Of a DNA stretch of 64,000 nucleotides, positions 9,861 to 18,127 are shown one piece after another. The stretch lies in NCBI GenBank assembly GCA_051861545.1, contig JBIMKP010000002.1, forward strand, positions 1 through 64,000. The letters are read 5' to 3'. The translations under genes and the position numbers were made by a program. The notes beneath the pieces were generated by a model. That model had not been told where the DNA came from, searched no databases, and was given only the letters and a program-made list of their open reading frames with translations. The DNA comes from CAISCU01 sp051861545 (GTDB lineage: Bacteria; Bacteroidota; Bacteroidia; UKL13-3). Position 1 is the stretch's first letter. The number at the start of each line of letters is the position of its first letter.

Positions 9861-11096
9861 TTAATGTTTTGCTGCAGTAGTTGTTTCAATAAATATTATT
9901 CCATCAAATTTATCGAGTAGGTTATTTTTAAAAATATTCTTTTTGACATTGTACTCCTTTTTCTTCATATCGTAAACAAGATCTATTGTACTTACAGACT
10001 TGTTTTTTGAGAACAAATTTTCAATTGAAGAATTTTGCTTTGATTGTGTTAAATCGATAAAAAAGCAAGGTGAAGCACATGCTTTAAAAATCCTTTCAAA
10101 TGAGTTGCTATTATCAACTGGAATATTCAGTGAATCAGCACTTTTCGTGTTTTTGTTGTAAAAACCTAAATGCCCATTTGAAGTTAAAAGTCCAATTGAG
10201 TAATAAGTACTTCCTAACTCATTTTTTAGATGTTCACCCATAGTTTGCCAATTCCCATAGTTACCTTTTTGAGTAATATGTTCATTATGGGCCCAAATGA
10301 TTGTTTTTCCTTGTTTAATTTTATGTGAGTTTAGGATGTTTTCTGACATAAATTTATCTCGAAAGTTTGCTCTTTGATATTCATCATTAATTGATAAGTA
10401 ATTAATTGAAGTAATCATCGAATGAACGAGTCCAAGTAGTTTATTTTTAGTAGTATCGTTTTGTAAATTAGCAAATTCCCTTATTTCATAAGCTATTTTA
10501 TCCAAATATTCTTTGTCGATTTGCTTCAAACTTTTCCTATTTAAAAGCGTGTCTAAATCTGAAACAGAAGAATAGTTTAGCTGCAATAACTCTAACTTTA
10601 GTTTTGATAGCGTTGGCTTAGGGAATTGCATATCGAAACCATAAATTGAAATTTTATTTTGATCAGTTTTACTAGTATTTGCTTGTTTTAACCATTCTAG
10701 AATTTCTCTCATTTCTTTTGTCATCCATGCTGATATTCCCATATTATAAACAGCATTTTCAGGTGTTCCAATTCCTTTTTGTATGTAATCATTGGCAATT
10801 TGAGTTCCGGCATAATCAGACTCAATACCAATAGTTGAATAGTTTAAATTCGTAATACAATATTTTATTATTTGAAACTTGCTTGTAAAGAATTCATGTG
10901 AACCATGAGTATTCTCCCCAAGTGACAAAATTTTGGTATTTCTTAAGGTTGAATCAAGGAATCCAAATTGCTCAATTTTATCCTCTTTACTAAGTTCAAT
11001 TGAATACTTTTTCAATACATCACAATATTCATCCTGGGCACGAATATTTTTCGACAGAACAACTAAAACTAATAAGATAAATAAATGATTCCTCAT
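9861..11096 (-). CDS. secreted erythromycin esterase-like hydrolase
   Basis: 411 aa with a signal peptide (MRNHLFILLVLVVLSKNIRAQ). The body matches the EreA/EreB-like superfamily: the first active-site block GENTHGSHEFF, then GIESDYAG, a long helical middle, and HNEHI later. Family members include macrolide esterases, but most are hydrolases of unknown substrate, so resistance should not be assumed. Periplasmic or exported location is inferred from the signal peptide. It stands alone; the next gene upstream on this strand is rluD, 26 bp away. Confidence 0.82.
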   Translation of the reverse strand: MRNHLFILLVLVVLSKNIRAQDEYCDVLKKYSIELSKEDKIEQFGFLDSTLRNTKILSLGENTHGSHEFFTSKFQIIKYCITNLNYSTIGIESDYAGTQIANDYIQKGIGTPENAVYNMGISAWMTKEMREILEWLKQANTSKTDQNKISIYGFDMQFPKPTLSKLKLELLQLNYSSVSDLDTLLNRKSLKQIDKEYLDKIAYEIREFANLQNDTTKNKLLGLVHSMITSINYLSINDEYQRANFRDKFMSENILNSHKIKQGKTIIWAHNEHITQKGNYGNWQTMGEHLKNELGSTYYSIGLLTSNGHLGFYNKNTKSADSLNIPVDNSNSFERIFKACASPCFFIDLTQSKQNSSIENLFSKNKSVSTIDLVYDMKKKEYNVKKNIFKNNLLDKFDGIIFIETTTAAKH

Positions 11097-11122
11097 AACT
11101 TTAATTTTAGTGTCAAGCTTTT

Positions 11123-12169
11123 TTATTCCTGTTCCTGATGAAAATGTGCGTATTTCCTAAACCTTTCAATCACTGTTTGCATATCTTCAGGTAAATCGCT
11201 TTCAAAATAAAAATCGGTTTTAGTTTTTGGGTGATTAAATCCGAGTGATTTAGCATGTAATCCTTGACGAGGCATGATTTCAAAACAATTCATAATAAAG
11301 TGTTTGAATGAACTACCCGGAGGGCCACAAACGATTTCTGCCCCACCATAACTATCATCGGCAAACAAAGGGTGACCAATACTTCTTAAGTGCACCCTGA
11401 TTTGATGCGTTCTACCTGTTTCTAATCTACATTCAATTAAAGTAGCATTTTGAAAACGCTCAATCACTTTATAATGAGTTACACTCCATTTTCCTTTGTT
11501 TTCGTCTTTCGATAATTGAAAAATTCTTCTATCTCTTAAACTTCTGCCTATATAACCACTAATGGTGCCTTCATCTTCTTTTAAATCACCCCAAACCAAA
11601 GCTTGGTAACGACGTTGAATGCTATGATCGAAAAATTGTTTAGCCAAATTGGTCATGGCAACCTCATTTTTGGCAATAATTAACAAACCACTTGTATTTT
11701 TATCAATGCGGTGCACCAAACCCGGACGAATGTTCTTTTCCTTCATAAAAGGATTGTCTTGCAGGTAAAAAGCCAAAGCATTCACCAAAGTACCTCTGGC
11801 ATTGTTATAACCCGGATGAACTACCATACCGGCTTTTTTATTTACCAAAAGCAAATCATCATCTTCATAAACAATATCTAAAGGAATATCTTCAGGCACA
11901 ACCTCCGTGTCTTTTGGAGGAGTTGCCATAACAATGGATATGACATCCAAAGGTTTGATTTTATAACTCGACTTAACGGGCTTTTCATTCACCAGAATTG
12001 AACCAGCATCAGCAGCAGCCTGTATTTTGGTTCTGCTTGCATTCTCAATTCGATTCATTAAGAACTTATCGATACGCAACATGCTCTGGCCTTTATCAAC
12101 CACCAAACGGAAATGTTCGTATAATTCCTTTTCTTCTAATTCGTCAATTTCTTCGTCAAATTCATTCAT
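11123..12169 (-). CDS. rluD: 23S rRNA pseudouridine synthase, RluD-like (RluA family)
   Basis: Converts specific uridines of 23S rRNA (in RluD, helix 69) to pseudouridine. The ATG at 12169 is preferred to a TTG three codons upstream. From the ATG: an acidic leader, an S4 RNA-binding domain (about 32-80, LRIDKFLMNRIENASRTK), then the PseudoU_synth_2 catalytic domain with the HRID-K-x-T-SGLL motif (aspartate about 156) and the TGRTHQIRVHL motif. The length of 348 aa fits RluD. A neighbouring TA-rich region with repeats follows upstream on the other side. Confidence 0.93.
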   Translation of the reverse strand: MNEFDEEIDELEEKELYEHFRLVVDKGQSMLRIDKFLMNRIENASRTKIQAAADAGSILVNEKPVKSSYKIKPLDVISIVMATPPKDTEVVPEDIPLDIVYEDDDLLLVNKKAGMVVHPGYNNARGTLVNALAFYLQDNPFMKEKNIRPGLVHRIDKNTSGLLIIAKNEVAMTNLAKQFFDHSIQRRYQALVWGDLKEDEGTISGYIGRSLRDRRIFQLSKDENKGKWSVTHYKVIERFQNATLIECRLETGRTHQIRVHLRSIGHPLFADDSYGGAEIVCGPPGSSFKHFIMNCFEIMPRQGLHAKSLGFNHPKTKTDFYFESDLPEDMQTVIERFRKYAHFHQEQE

Positions 12170-12420
12170 CTGCCGCAAATATACTCCGATTAAAAAGCTT
12201 AAGCCAATTTTTACTTTTTAAATTAAATCCAAGCAACAAAACATCAACTCTTATTCAACGTTTAAGCTAATGTTCCCTAAAATCCCAATACGATTATTGG
12301 CCTCTTTACCTAAAAATCAGATTATCGAAACTTTATTGCTGATTATATTTCGTTTAAATCAAATTAAACCACAAAAATATATGATACTTAGTTTATGTTT
12401 CTTTTAGCAAGTTCTTTAAT

Positions 12421-12450
12421 CCTGAAGGGATGGCATTATTGTAGAAAATA
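12421..12450 (+). repeat. REP-like palindrome with GTAG tail
   Basis: CCTGAAGGGATGGCATTATT followed by GTAG. It fits the general pattern seen elsewhere in the window: a short palindrome ending in GGG, then RTGRCATTATWGTAG. Similar copies lie at 16093 and 40518, within the array at 27168-28851 and, inverted, at 57640. Confidence 0.55.
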
Positions 12451-12472
12451 AAATATGAAGAAACACACCCAC

Positions 12473-12523
12473 CCCCCCAACTCAACAACGAGGACCAAAG
12501 GTCCGCGTTGTTGAGTTGGGGGG
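12473..12523. repeat. perfect 18-bp inverted repeat with nested hairpin
   Basis: Arms CCCCCCAACTCAACAACG (12473-12490) and its exact complement (12506-12523). The loop contains a further GGACC-AAA-GGTCC hairpin. The extruded structure would be almost fully paired. It lies inside the repeat element described at 12530-12680 and is far more GC-rich than its surroundings. Fold-back strength is compatible with a terminator but there is no T-tract. Confidence 0.7.
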
Positions 12524-12529
12524 ATTTGG

Positions 12530-12682
12530 ATAACAGCATTTTTCTATAAACATGTGACCACCTTCGGGGTCATTTGTTTTATTGAATAGAGCAATTTAAT
12601 TCCTAACTACTTATTGATAATAATTCTCAATACGTATACTAGATTTTTAAAAAATACTTGTGGTATACATGCGGATATTCCC
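12530..12682 (-). repeat. nested palindromic element copy 1 (inverted)
   Basis: The reverse complement of this stretch aligns for about 150 bp with 50645-50802. Shared blocks include AATATCCG near the end, GTATTGAGAATTATT, AATTAAATTGCTCTATTCAA, ATGACCCCGAAGG-(C/T)-GGTCACATG and TTTATAGAAAAATGCTGT. The terminal sequence GCGGATATTC at 12671-12680 matches the ends of the elements at 40390 and 50645. A matching second end was not found upstream of 12421, so this copy may be truncated. Confidence 0.65.
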
Positions 12683-12703
12683 AAATCGTATATCAAAAAT
12701 CAA

Positions 12704-12770
12704 AAATCCCAAATCCCAAATCCCAAATCCCAAATCCCAAATCCCAAATCCCAAATCCCAAATCCCAAAT
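12704..12770 (+). repeat. tandem repeat, 9 copies of AAATCCC
   Basis: Nine perfect 7-bp units from 12704 to 12766 plus a partial AAAT, followed to about 12840 by degenerate relatives (AAATCAAAAATCCCC, TCGTAAATC). An open frame across this stretch is only a by-product of the repeat. The array lies immediately upstream of the transglycosylase gene and could vary in copy number by slippage. Confidence 0.9.
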
Positions 12771-12873
12771 CTAATATCGTAAATCAAAAATCCCCAATCG
12801 TAAATCAAAAATCAAAAATCCCCAATCGTAAATCCTAAATCTCTCTTTTCACAATTAATATTTATTCTTGCAT

Positions 12874-14043
12874 ATGTTATTCAAAAAACCATCATACTTT
12901 TTTTACGCTATTAATATTTGTTTATTGGCATTGGCTTTAGGTATTTTTATTAAAGCTGATGTAAGTGAAGACCAGAAAGCCAAATCAGGTTTTCAATCGA
13001 ATTATCAGATATATTCTATTCCAACTCCTGAGTTTTGCACCTTTGCTGGACAAAAAGTATCATTACGCGACCCAGATGCACAAGAGCGTTTCGACAGAGA
13101 AATGTTAACCAATGTGTATTGGCAATCGCAAACCATCTTGTTTATTAAAAGAGCAAATAGGTTTTTTCCAAGTATAGAAAGAATACTCAGGCAGCAAGGA
13201 ATTCCTTTAGATTTTAAATATTTAGCTATTGCAGAAAGTGGATTACAACAAGTAGTTTCTCCCGCTGGAGCAGCAGGTTATTGGCAGTTTTTAGATAAAA
13301 CAGGCAAACGTTATGGATTAGAAATTACTGAAGAAGTAGATGAAAGATATAATATTGAAAAATCTACATTGGCAGCTTGTAAATATTTTAAAGAAGCATA
13401 TGCTCAGTTTGGCGATTGGGCATTGGTTGCAGCCAGTTATAATATGGGCATTGAAGGGGTAAAACGTCAGGTACGTTCGCAATCAATTAAGAAGTATGAA
13501 GACCTTTATTTAAACACAGAAACTTCACGTTATTTGTTTAGAATTTTATCTATTAAGGAGATTTTAGAGCATCCAGAAACTTATGGATTTCATGTCCCAT
13601 TTAATCATTTGTACACTGAGCCAGCAACTGTAATTGTTAAGGCTGATATCAGTATTAGTAACCTCACTGAATTTGCCAACGAGAACTATTGTAATTACAA
13701 ATTATTGAAATGGTACAATCCGTGGATGCGTAAACCATTTTTGAATATAGCACCGGGTAAGATGTATGAAATTAAATTACCTGCGGATAGAATTTTAAAT
13801 TCACCATTGGCATCAAAGGTAAAAGATGGAATTCTTCAATTGGGTGATATGAAAATGGACTCCATTATAAAAGAAGATTTGATTCTAGAATTTGAATACG
13901 AAGTACAAAAAGGCGAAACCTTTGAAAGCATTGCCAAAAAGCAAAACATCAGCAAAGAAAACTTAATGATGTGGAATGGATTTACTTACGAACAAGCTCT
14001 TAAACCGGGTAGCAAATTGAAGATTAAGAGAGTTGATGAATAG
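12874..14043 (+). CDS. membrane-bound lytic transglycosylase with LysM domain (MltD-like)
   Basis: Cleaves the beta-1,4 glycan bond of peptidoglycan. The start is the ATG at 12874 (MLFKKPSYFF), not the TTG 6 bp upstream. One N-terminal membrane segment or uncleaved signal is followed by the SLT domain: the catalytic glutamate in AIAESGLQ (about E121), then GAAGYWQFLDKTGKRYGL and AASYNMGIEGVKRQV. A single LysM carbohydrate-binding repeat closes the protein (YEVQKGETFESIAKK). At 389 aa it is shorter than enteric MltD. A TATTCTTG element a few bases before the start resembles the Bacteroidota -7 box. Confidence 0.9.
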   Translation: MLFKKPSYFFYAINICLLALALGIFIKADVSEDQKAKSGFQSNYQIYSIPTPEFCTFAGQKVSLRDPDAQERFDREMLTNVYWQSQTILFIKRANRFFPSIERILRQQGIPLDFKYLAIAESGLQQVVSPAGAAGYWQFLDKTGKRYGLEITEEVDERYNIEKSTLAACKYFKEAYAQFGDWALVAASYNMGIEGVKRQVRSQSIKKYEDLYLNTETSRYLFRILSIKEILEHPETYGFHVPFNHLYTEPATVIVKADISISNLTEFANENYCNYKLLKWYNPWMRKPFLNIAPGKMYEIKLPADRILNSPLASKVKDGILQLGDMKMDSIIKEDLILEFEYEVQKGETFESIAKKQNISKENLMMWNGFTYEQALKPGSKLKIKRVDE

Positions 14044-14103
14044 ATGGGAGAGTTATTAAAGATTGAAATTCATAAGTTGGATTGCTTATTTAAATGACCT
14101 AGT

Positions 14104-14937
14104 ATGAAAAGACTGAATTACATATTGAGAATATTAACAATTATAATTGTATTGTCAAGCTATTCTACTGCTAGCAAATCTGCTCGTTTTTACAATATTC
14201 CTACTCAGACAATCAATCAATACGAACTAATAGGTGACAATTCCAAAACTACAAAACAAACCATAAATGCTTTTCAAATAAGTGAATTTGTAACTTTAAA
14301 GGAATATAAAAACTATTTAAGTTCTGTAAAAAAAGATTCTTCAACAGAATTCTATATTAATCAACTGCCAGATTCCTGTATCGGTTCAGTAGATGTTTAT
14401 AATAAATATCTTAATAGTTCTGCCTTTGATAACTTTCCTGTTGTTGGAATATCGTGGGACAATGCCATGAATTTTTGCAAATGGAAAACAATCAATGAAA
14501 ATAAAGTAAATATTCAATTTATTTATCGACTACCTCACTGTTCAGAATGGTTAGCAGCATATTCTTATCTTTCTAAAAATAAAATCAAAAATGATTTTAA
14601 CAAAAATTACTCCGACTGGCTTATTAATTCGAAAGCTGAATCAATTTTCGAAGTTGGACTTGAATCTCCTCTTAAGTTTAAATACGACTGGGTATATTTA
14701 CACGAAAATAAAGATCAAAAAGTTGCGAAGCGAAAGCTAGTAATTGGAAATTCATATCTATATCAACAGGAAAATATTCTACGGTATAAATTTAACTTCT
14801 ATTCATATAAAGGATATAGGCAAATTAGCTTTAGATATGTAAAAGAAAAAGTTTCAGAATCCTATACAGCATATCATCATAAATTTGAAAAAAATACTGC
14901 AAAATCACTTTTAGAACATTGGGGGTTAAAAAATTAA
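14104..14937 (+). CDS. secreted SUMF1/FGE-like domain protein
   Basis: 277 aa with an N-terminal hydrophobic export signal. The middle has the formylglycine-generating-enzyme-like pattern FPVVGISWDNAMNFCKWK followed by YRLPHCSEWLAAY, as in SUMF1-fold lipoproteins of Bacteroidota such as GldJ and GldK. The C-terminal part diverges, and the second half of the fold, normally with WEWC-type motifs, is not obvious, so it may be a structural relative without enzymatic activity. Its stop overlaps the next start (TAATG), so the two proteins are likely made together. Confidence 0.65.
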   Translation: MKRLNYILRILTIIIVLSSYSTASKSARFYNIPTQTINQYELIGDNSKTTKQTINAFQISEFVTLKEYKNYLSSVKKDSSTEFYINQLPDSCIGSVDVYNKYLNSSAFDNFPVVGISWDNAMNFCKWKTINENKVNIQFIYRLPHCSEWLAAYSYLSKNKIKNDFNKNYSDWLINSKAESIFEVGLESPLKFKYDWVYLHENKDQKVAKRKLVIGNSYLYQQENILRYKFNFYSYKGYRQISFRYVKEKVSESYTAYHHKFEKNTAKSLLEHWGLKN

Positions 14938-15893
14938 TGAAACTGAATTTCTTAAAATTTGTGCCTCTCATTTTCCTTTCTTTTATTGAAGGTGAAAATA
15001 CCAAACATACTTTTGAAAGCGGAAGTATTAAATGCTATTATGAAACCTTTCAAAATCGACTAGATGGCAATTATGTTTCTTTTTATAAAAACGGTAATAA
15101 AAAAGCTGAAGGGAAATTTGATTGCAATTATCGAACTGGAACATGGACTGTTTGGGATTCTACTGGTAGGGTTCGAATGCAAAGAAATTATACAGATCCT
15201 TTTACTTTCAAAAGAATAATTCCTGTTGTTCCAAAGGACAAATTAATTGAATTACTAAATATCCCTCAATATACAATAAATTATAATAAAGATGGCTATA
15301 TTGAATACTTTAGATTTAGAGACGGAGAGGTGCTTTGGGTTGATAGAATTATGAGAATGATTTCACCCGAAAGCAACTCGATACTTTTTGAAAATAACAG
15401 ATTATTTTCTATAATCAACAAGAATATATTAAATCAAAATATAACTCCTTTCCAAGTTAATAGAGATGTATTTCTAGAGGAAAATACATTATCAGATATA
15501 GACACAACAGGCATTAGAGTAATTGGCTACAAAATACTAGAGTCCTGTTTATTCGACAAAGAAAGACTAGTTTTTGAATATAGAATAAATAGTATTTATC
15601 CTGTAGTTATAAAAAATCAAGACACTATCGATTATTATTATGTGGACTTTGAGCAAATTAGAAATATTTTAGCACAAGAAAAAATACTGCAAACAAAAGG
15701 GCTTCCTTCAAAGATTAAAACTTTTGATGACCTTTTCTTTTACCGCTATTTTTATGGGCAAATTTATGATGAATCGAATTTTCACAATGGCCACATGGAA
15801 TCTAACATGAAAGTTTCTGAAATAGAATCAAACAAAATTGAAATTAGTTTAATTGAACATGAGCATGATATTTGGATAAGTTTAACAGAATAA
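14937..15893 (+). CDS. secreted protein with MORN/YwqK-type repeats
   Basis: The ATG at 14937 overlaps the stop of the preceding gene; a TTG at 14919 is an artefact of the overlap. A signal peptide-like start (MKLNFLKFVPLIFLSFIEG) is followed by two repeats of the YwqK/MORN_2 kind (GNYVSFYKNGNKKAEGKFD, then GTWTVWDSTGRVRMQ). The remaining ~230 residues are unrecognised. Proteins with these repeats are often labelled antitoxin YwqK family, but that function is not shown. Coupling to the SUMF1-like gene suggests they act together at the envelope. Confidence 0.6.
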   Translation: MKLNFLKFVPLIFLSFIEGENTKHTFESGSIKCYYETFQNRLDGNYVSFYKNGNKKAEGKFDCNYRTGTWTVWDSTGRVRMQRNYTDPFTFKRIIPVVPKDKLIELLNIPQYTINYNKDGYIEYFRFRDGEVLWVDRIMRMISPESNSILFENNRLFSIINKNILNQNITPFQVNRDVFLEENTLSDIDTTGIRVIGYKILESCLFDKERLVFEYRINSIYPVVIKNQDTIDYYYVDFEQIRNILAQEKILQTKGLPSKIKTFDDLFFYRYFYGQIYDESNFHNGHMESNMKVSEIESNKIEISLIEHEHDIWISLTE

Positions 15894-16353
15894 TTTAAAG
15901 AAGAACTCCTATAATCGGTAAGTTTCAATAGTCATTAAATTTGTTTTATAAAATGTATATTTTATTTCTTATTTCCATATGAGTCATAATGAGTGCTCAT
16001 ATATAATCCGCTAACAGATTTACTTCCTGCCAAACCTCCCATTATTTTATCTTCTAAATTTCTCCTTATCAACAGTATATCAAGAGACTTCCCAAGCCCA
16101 TAGGGCTGGCATTTTAGTAGCAAATACGCAAGCAAAACAATCCAAACCCCATCGGGGTGACATCACGTATTTAACGAAATTATGCTCTTAAAACAGATGT
16201 CCCATTTGATGAATTTGAATAAGTGTTCATTGATTACAATTTGATTCTATAAACAAGCTTACTCTTATCTTCCATTAGCAAACATTTAAAATGCTAATCG
16301 CTGTTTTCTTATCCATCAATTTTCAATTTCAATGCTTTCTGTATATTAGCGTC
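15894..16353. other. intergenic region with REP-like palindromes
   Basis: About 460 bp. It contains two REP-like palindromes at 16093-16165 (listed separately) and the likely promoter of the next gene: TATATTAG at 16342-16349 resembles the Bacteroidota -7 box and sits 4 bp before the ATG at 16354. No protein-coding frame is supported. Confidence 0.5.
16093..16165 (+). repeat. pair of REP-like palindromes
   Basis: AGCCCATAGGGCTGGCATTT followed by TAGTAGCAAA, and about 30 bp later ACCCCATCGGGGTGACATCA. Both have a short palindrome followed by TGRCAT, and the first has the ATTTTAGTAG tail. They match the sub-elements of the 27168-28851 array. Confidence 0.65.
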
Positions 16354-18033
16354 ATGAGCACAATTAAACCTAGCCAATTAATTTATGAACTTCGTGGCAT
16401 TTCTAATAAAATATCAGATGCTGATTTAAACAGAAAATCTGAGTTATTGAATTCACTCATGATTCAAAAAGAATTTACTTCAAAAGATCTCATCAATTAC
16501 CATGATAATCTCTTGTTTTTATTGGCTTATCCGCAGAATAAAACTATTTATAAACTGACATTAAATGCACTTAATTTGTTTGAAAGCCAAATGTTTTCTT
16601 TCATTAAAAAACATAAAAAATTGGGGCTCGAGGAACTCAATGGTTCTGGTTTATCAAACACTTATTTAATTAGTAGTTTTGGTTGGGATTTAACTAAACA
16701 TTTGGCTATTCATTACAAAAGCCAAATAACTATTGATACCATAGATTGGGAATGTGAAAATGGCATTGATGTATTAAAACTCATATTACCTAAAGCCGAA
16801 CAAGATATTCTTTTATTAAAGGAAGATAGCATTACTAATTGGTTTATAAACTTGGCAGGTGAGGGGCAATCAGCATTAGAATTTCTGCTTAATTCACTCG
16901 AAGATAAATTTCCCGACCCTGAAGTACGCGAATATTTTTTCTTGAAACTAAAGGTGTATGTTAAAATTTCTTTTTCACAAAACCTCCCTTCTCGTACACA
17001 TATTAATGGCTTAAATCATCCTGTATTTTACCACGAAACTTCACTTATTAAAAAGATTAACCTTGTAGAAGAACTAGCTCAAAAGGTAAAGGGTCCTTTG
17101 TCTATAAACAGCCAACAAAAAGAATTTATATGGCGTCAATCTCAGTTAATGTTGCTAAGTTTAGGCAGAGAAACCGACCCATTGGCTTATGGCGAAACCC
17201 ATGCTGTTGAGGTTTATGATGCTGGACGAGGATTGTATGTTTGTTTAAATGGTATGCGTGCCAATAAACGTTTGCCATTTGAATCTTATATTGGATACAT
17301 GGCCTATAAAAACGGAAAACCAATTGCCTATGGTGGTGCTTGGATTTTTGGTAACCGTGCACGTATTGGTTTAAACGTTTTTGAACCTTATAGAGGCGGA
17401 GAATCTACATGGATATTTGCAGCCATACTTAGAACTTATAGCCAAGTGTTTCAAATAAAACATTTGTTGGTCGACCCTTACCAAATAGGCAAAGACAATG
17501 AAGAAGCCATTGAATCGGGAGCATTTTGGTTTTATTATAAATTGGGATTTAAACCCTTACAAATTCCATTAAAAGAATTGGCCGAAACAGAATTTACCAA
17601 AATGAAAGAGAGCCAACAATACCGAAGTAGCAAAGCTATTTTACGAAAATTAGCTACTTCTACATTGGGTATTCATTTAGCCGATGAAAACATGCATATA
17701 GAACCCATGTTAATTGCTGAATGGCTCAGTTATAAAATACGAAATGATTATGGCGGAAACAGAAAAAAGGCATTTGAAGTATCATCTAAAGCTCTTAAAA
17801 CAATTTTGGGGATTAATAGCCGCAAAGCCTTACCAGATAAGCTAAAAGAAACAGCCTTGTGGTGGGTTTATAAATTACAAAACCAAAAACTAAGGCAAAC
17901 CCAAAAGACAAAAATAACAGCGCTATTATTTGAAAAAGCAGTTGGCAATGAGTTTGAGTACACCCGTGCTTTACAAAAATTCCCTTTTCTCATACAATCC
18001 TTAGAAACACAAGGCATTCCTGAAAAAATTTAA
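16354..18033 (+). CDS. hypothetical protein with GNAT-like C-terminal half
   Basis: 559 aa from the ATG at 16354. An earlier ATG at 16291 would include a hydrophobic leader lying upstream of a -7-like box, so it is less likely. The N-terminal ~300 residues are helical and unrecognised. About 310-430 resembles an acetyltransferase fold: a beta-hairpin (GKPIAYGGAWIFGNRARIGL), then RGGESTWIFAAILRTYSQ and the late GAFWFYYKLGFKPL seen in GNAT proteins as AxxFYxKxGF. Cytoplasmic; substrate unknown. Confidence 0.6.
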   Translation: MSTIKPSQLIYELRGISNKISDADLNRKSELLNSLMIQKEFTSKDLINYHDNLLFLLAYPQNKTIYKLTLNALNLFESQMFSFIKKHKKLGLEELNGSGLSNTYLISSFGWDLTKHLAIHYKSQITIDTIDWECENGIDVLKLILPKAEQDILLLKEDSITNWFINLAGEGQSALEFLLNSLEDKFPDPEVREYFFLKLKVYVKISFSQNLPSRTHINGLNHPVFYHETSLIKKINLVEELAQKVKGPLSINSQQKEFIWRQSQLMLLSLGRETDPLAYGETHAVEVYDAGRGLYVCLNGMRANKRLPFESYIGYMAYKNGKPIAYGGAWIFGNRARIGLNVFEPYRGGESTWIFAAILRTYSQVFQIKHLLVDPYQIGKDNEEAIESGAFWFYYKLGFKPLQIPLKELAETEFTKMKESQQYRSSKAILRKLATSTLGIHLADENMHIEPMLIAEWLSYKIRNDYGGNRKKAFEVSSKALKTILGINSRKALPDKLKETALWWVYKLQNQKLRQTQKTKITALLFEKAVGNEFEYTRALQKFPFLIQSLETQGIPEKI

Positions 18034-18127
18034 GGAAAGCAACACAAGATTTAAGGACAATAAATCGCATAAGGGGAAATAGTTTTGAAGCAGCTCGGAA
18101 ATGGTTCCGACTGTAATTTAAAATGCC

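Noticed and set aside
9861..11096. Macrolide resistance gene
   Set aside because: Fold matches the erythromycin esterase superfamily, but most members have other or unknown substrates; no evidence for resistance.
12614..12838. Protein coded by the AAATCCC tract
   Set aside because: The frame is open only because the 7-bp repeat lacks stops; product is simple PNPKSQI-type repeat without start context.
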